DNA of 64,000 nt from Chloroflexi bacterium 44-23 (GTDB lineage Bacteria > Chloroflexota > Anaerolineae > Anaerolineales > Anaerolineaceae). Below are positions 62,818 through 64,000 of this stretch, in pieces (position 1 is the first letter of the stretch; each line of letters begins with the position of its first letter). The stretch spans positions 411,034 through 475,033 of the forward strand of contig MKUW01000006.1 in the NCBI GenBank assembly GCA_001899005.1, given 5' to 3'. The notes under the pieces are model-generated. The model did no database searches and was not told the origin of the DNA. It saw only the letters and a list, made by a program, of their open reading frames with translations. The position numbers were made by a program, and so were the translations under genes.

Positions 62818-63459
62818 ATGGCTAAACATCTTATATTAGTTGCAGGAAATATTGGATCAGGAAAAACTTCATTAACAGAACGAATCGGCTCTCGCTTAGG
62901 TTGGCGAACAGCTTATGAATCTGTTACAGATAACCCCTATCTTCCCGATTTCTATGCCAATATGGCAGCTTGGTCATTTCATTTGCAAGTGTTTTTTCTC
63001 GGCCATCGAGCTGAACAGCATCTCGAAATGGCAAATGATCCGCGTTCGGCCATTATCGATCGAAGTATTTATGAGGACGCATATATCTTTGCGCGTGCTT
63101 TACATGATATGGGTAATATTAGCGAGCGTGATTATCAGACTTACCAAAAAACATTTTCTATGATCGTGCAGACACTCCCAAAACCAGCTCTACTGGTTGT
63201 TTTAGAAGCACCGGTTGATATACTGATGAAACGCATCCATCGGCGTGGACGTGATATGGAATCAGGTATTTCAGCTGATTATTTGGAGCGTCTCGACCTG
63301 TATTACAAAGATTGGCTTCAAAATTTTGACATTTGTCCAGTACTCACGATCAAAACAGATGACCTCGACTTCGTTCATAAGCCCAAACATCTTAACCTGG
63401 TAGTCGAACGTATCCAAGACAAATTAACCGGCAAGGAAGAGATGATATTCTCCGATTGA
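62818..63459 (+). CDS. Deoxynucleoside kinase (dGK/dCK type)
   Basis: Phosphorylates deoxynucleosides with ATP for DNA-precursor salvage. The 213 residues show the P-loop GNIGSGKTSL (10-19), the substrate-binding SVTDNPYLPDFYANM and the catalytic-region IDRSIYEDAYIFA, then KRIHRRGRDMESG, which is the lid arginine motif. Length and order fit the bacterial dGK/dAK family related to human deoxycytidine kinase. Specificity cannot be read. GAGGG lies a few bases before the ATG. It complements the reductase and phosphorylase genes of this window. Confidence 0.92.
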   Translation: MAKHLILVAGNIGSGKTSLTERIGSRLGWRTAYESVTDNPYLPDFYANMAAWSFHLQVFFLGHRAEQHLEMANDPRSAIIDRSIYEDAYIFARALHDMGNISERDYQTYQKTFSMIVQTLPKPALLVVLEAPVDILMKRIHRRGRDMESGISADYLERLDLYYKDWLQNFDICPVLTIKTDDLDFVHKPKHLNLVVERIQDKLTGKEEMIFSD

Positions 63460-63547
63460 TTGTTGATATTCCTACCCCTTGTTTGTTAGAATCTCCCGTT
63501 CTTTCATCAGAAACGGTGTTCACCAATCTAAATCCAGCCGGAGACTT

Positions 63548-64000
63548 ATGGACCAGATCATAATCCGCAGCCTGACGATTGAGGACCTTCCGTTTGCCAC
63601 CAAGTTGATGCATTCGCAAAAATGGTTCTCTCAGACCCAGCAAGAATTAAAATTCGCCCTTAGTGACCCGGCATGCCGGTTTCTCCTGGCGGAAAAGAAT
63701 GGCGATAAATGTGGATTGGTCATGTCTAGAGTGGCGGGTGCTCATGCTACGATCGCCAATCTCATTGTGAGTTCGGATCATCGCAGGCAGGGAATTGGTA
63801 AGGTGCTCTTTAAATCAGCCATGGATCAATTACTATCCATGAATGTTAAAATGATTGTTTTATCTGCAGCCGAAAAGTGGATATCTTTTTTTGAGGGATT
63901 TGGATTCAAAAAACATGAGCGTGTTATTCCTTTGTTCGGAGAGATTCCCCCCAAACCCCATCCGCAGGTTTCTCAACTACGAACAACGGATATGGAAGAT
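63548..64000 (+). CDS. GNAT-family N-acetyltransferase (5' part, continues beyond window)
   Basis: The frame opens at ATG 63548 (GGAG five bases upstream) and stays open for 151 codons to the window edge. It shows the GNAT fold: IIIRSLTIEDLPFATKL at the start, FLLAEKNGDKCGLVMS as beta strands 2-3, IANLIVSSDHRRQGIGKVLF with the acetyl-CoA-binding RRQGIG loop, and AEKWISFFEGFGFKKHER. The acceptor is unknown. The length past this core shows it may carry a second domain. Confidence 0.85.
   Translation, partial: MDQIIIRSLTIEDLPFATKLMHSQKWFSQTQQELKFALSDPACRFLLAEKNGDKCGLVMSRVAGAHATIANLIVSSDHRRQGIGKVLFKSAMDQLLSMNVKMIVLSAAEKWISFFEGFGFKKHERVIPLFGEIPPKPHPQVSQLRTTDMED

Noticed and set aside
1..64000. 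tRNA, rRNA, CRISPR arrays, prophage or insertion sequences
   Set aside because: I scanned for TPsiC-like GGTTCGAATCC boxes, regularly spaced repeats and transposase motifs and found none outside coding chance matches.

Overview
The window looks like ordinary chromosome from a moderately AT-rich bacterium. My inference is Chloroflexota, probably class Anaerolineae. The basis is a long division and cell-wall (dcw) cluster ending in ftsZ and followed by nrdR and a B12-dependent ribonucleotide reductase, a eukaryote-like (type 2) isoleucyl-tRNA synthetase under a T-box, many Thr/Pro-rich lipoproteins with SH3-like domains, and no outer-membrane assembly genes. I see no tRNA, rRNA, CRISPR array, prophage or insertion sequence.

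Layout. 1-7565 (minus strand): ileS (cut by the window edge) with its T-box leader, a pyrimidine-nucleoside phosphorylase gene, and the operon rpmH-rnpA-yidD-lipoprotein-yidC-khpB, which makes ribosomal protein L34, RNase P protein and the membrane-insertion machinery. Inside it sits an unusual beta-propeller lipoprotein. 7805-8770 (plus): L-lactate dehydrogenase. 8921-14958 (minus): a compact six-gene run, malY-like aminotransferase, DUF218 protein, methyltransferase, TPR protein, lipoprotein and mtaB. 15193-19801 (plus): rRNA-methyltransferase-like gene, proC, aldo/keto reductase, and comM with a promoter placed for leaderless transcription. 19815-24090 (minus): msrA, an exported protein of unknown role, the serine pathway pair serC-serA, and a pentapeptide-repeat protein. 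24303-30109 (plus): a secreted transglycosylase-like protein, an acidic membrane protein with what looks like a dead sortase domain, and a GlmS-type enzyme. 30647-31327 (minus): a glycosyltransferase.

31913-49327 (plus) is the dcw cluster: mraZ, rsmH, ftsL-like, ftsI, murF, mraY, murD, ftsW, murG, a CvpA-like gene, murC, a 60-codon ORF, murB, ddl, ftsQ, ftsA, ftsZ. Most junctions overlap by a few bases, so the run is probably translated as a coupled unit from a promoter carrying four 10-bp-spaced MraZ repeats. murE is absent. A strong terminator follows ftsZ. nrdR-nrdJ (49924-52988) have their own promoter and terminator. 53236-58133 encodes a methyltransferase, a GH3-type acyl-adenylate enzyme and an HD-GYP receptor protein. 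58175-59848 holds two tandem paralogous lipoproteins. 60546-64000 holds an MFS transporter, an AIM24-family protein, a deoxynucleoside kinase and the start of a GNAT acetyltransferase.

The most interesting items are the acidic protein with a sortase-like domain lacking the catalytic Cys and His beside a secreted transglycosylase-like protein; the methyltransferase-GH3-HD-GYP group; the propeller lipoprotein embedded in the yidC operon; the CvpA-like and 60-codon genes translationally coupled into the dcw cluster; and active-site substitutions in MurG, SerA and GlmS. None of this amounts to a clear new defence or mobile system. All functional calls come from reading the sequence and have not been tested by database search.
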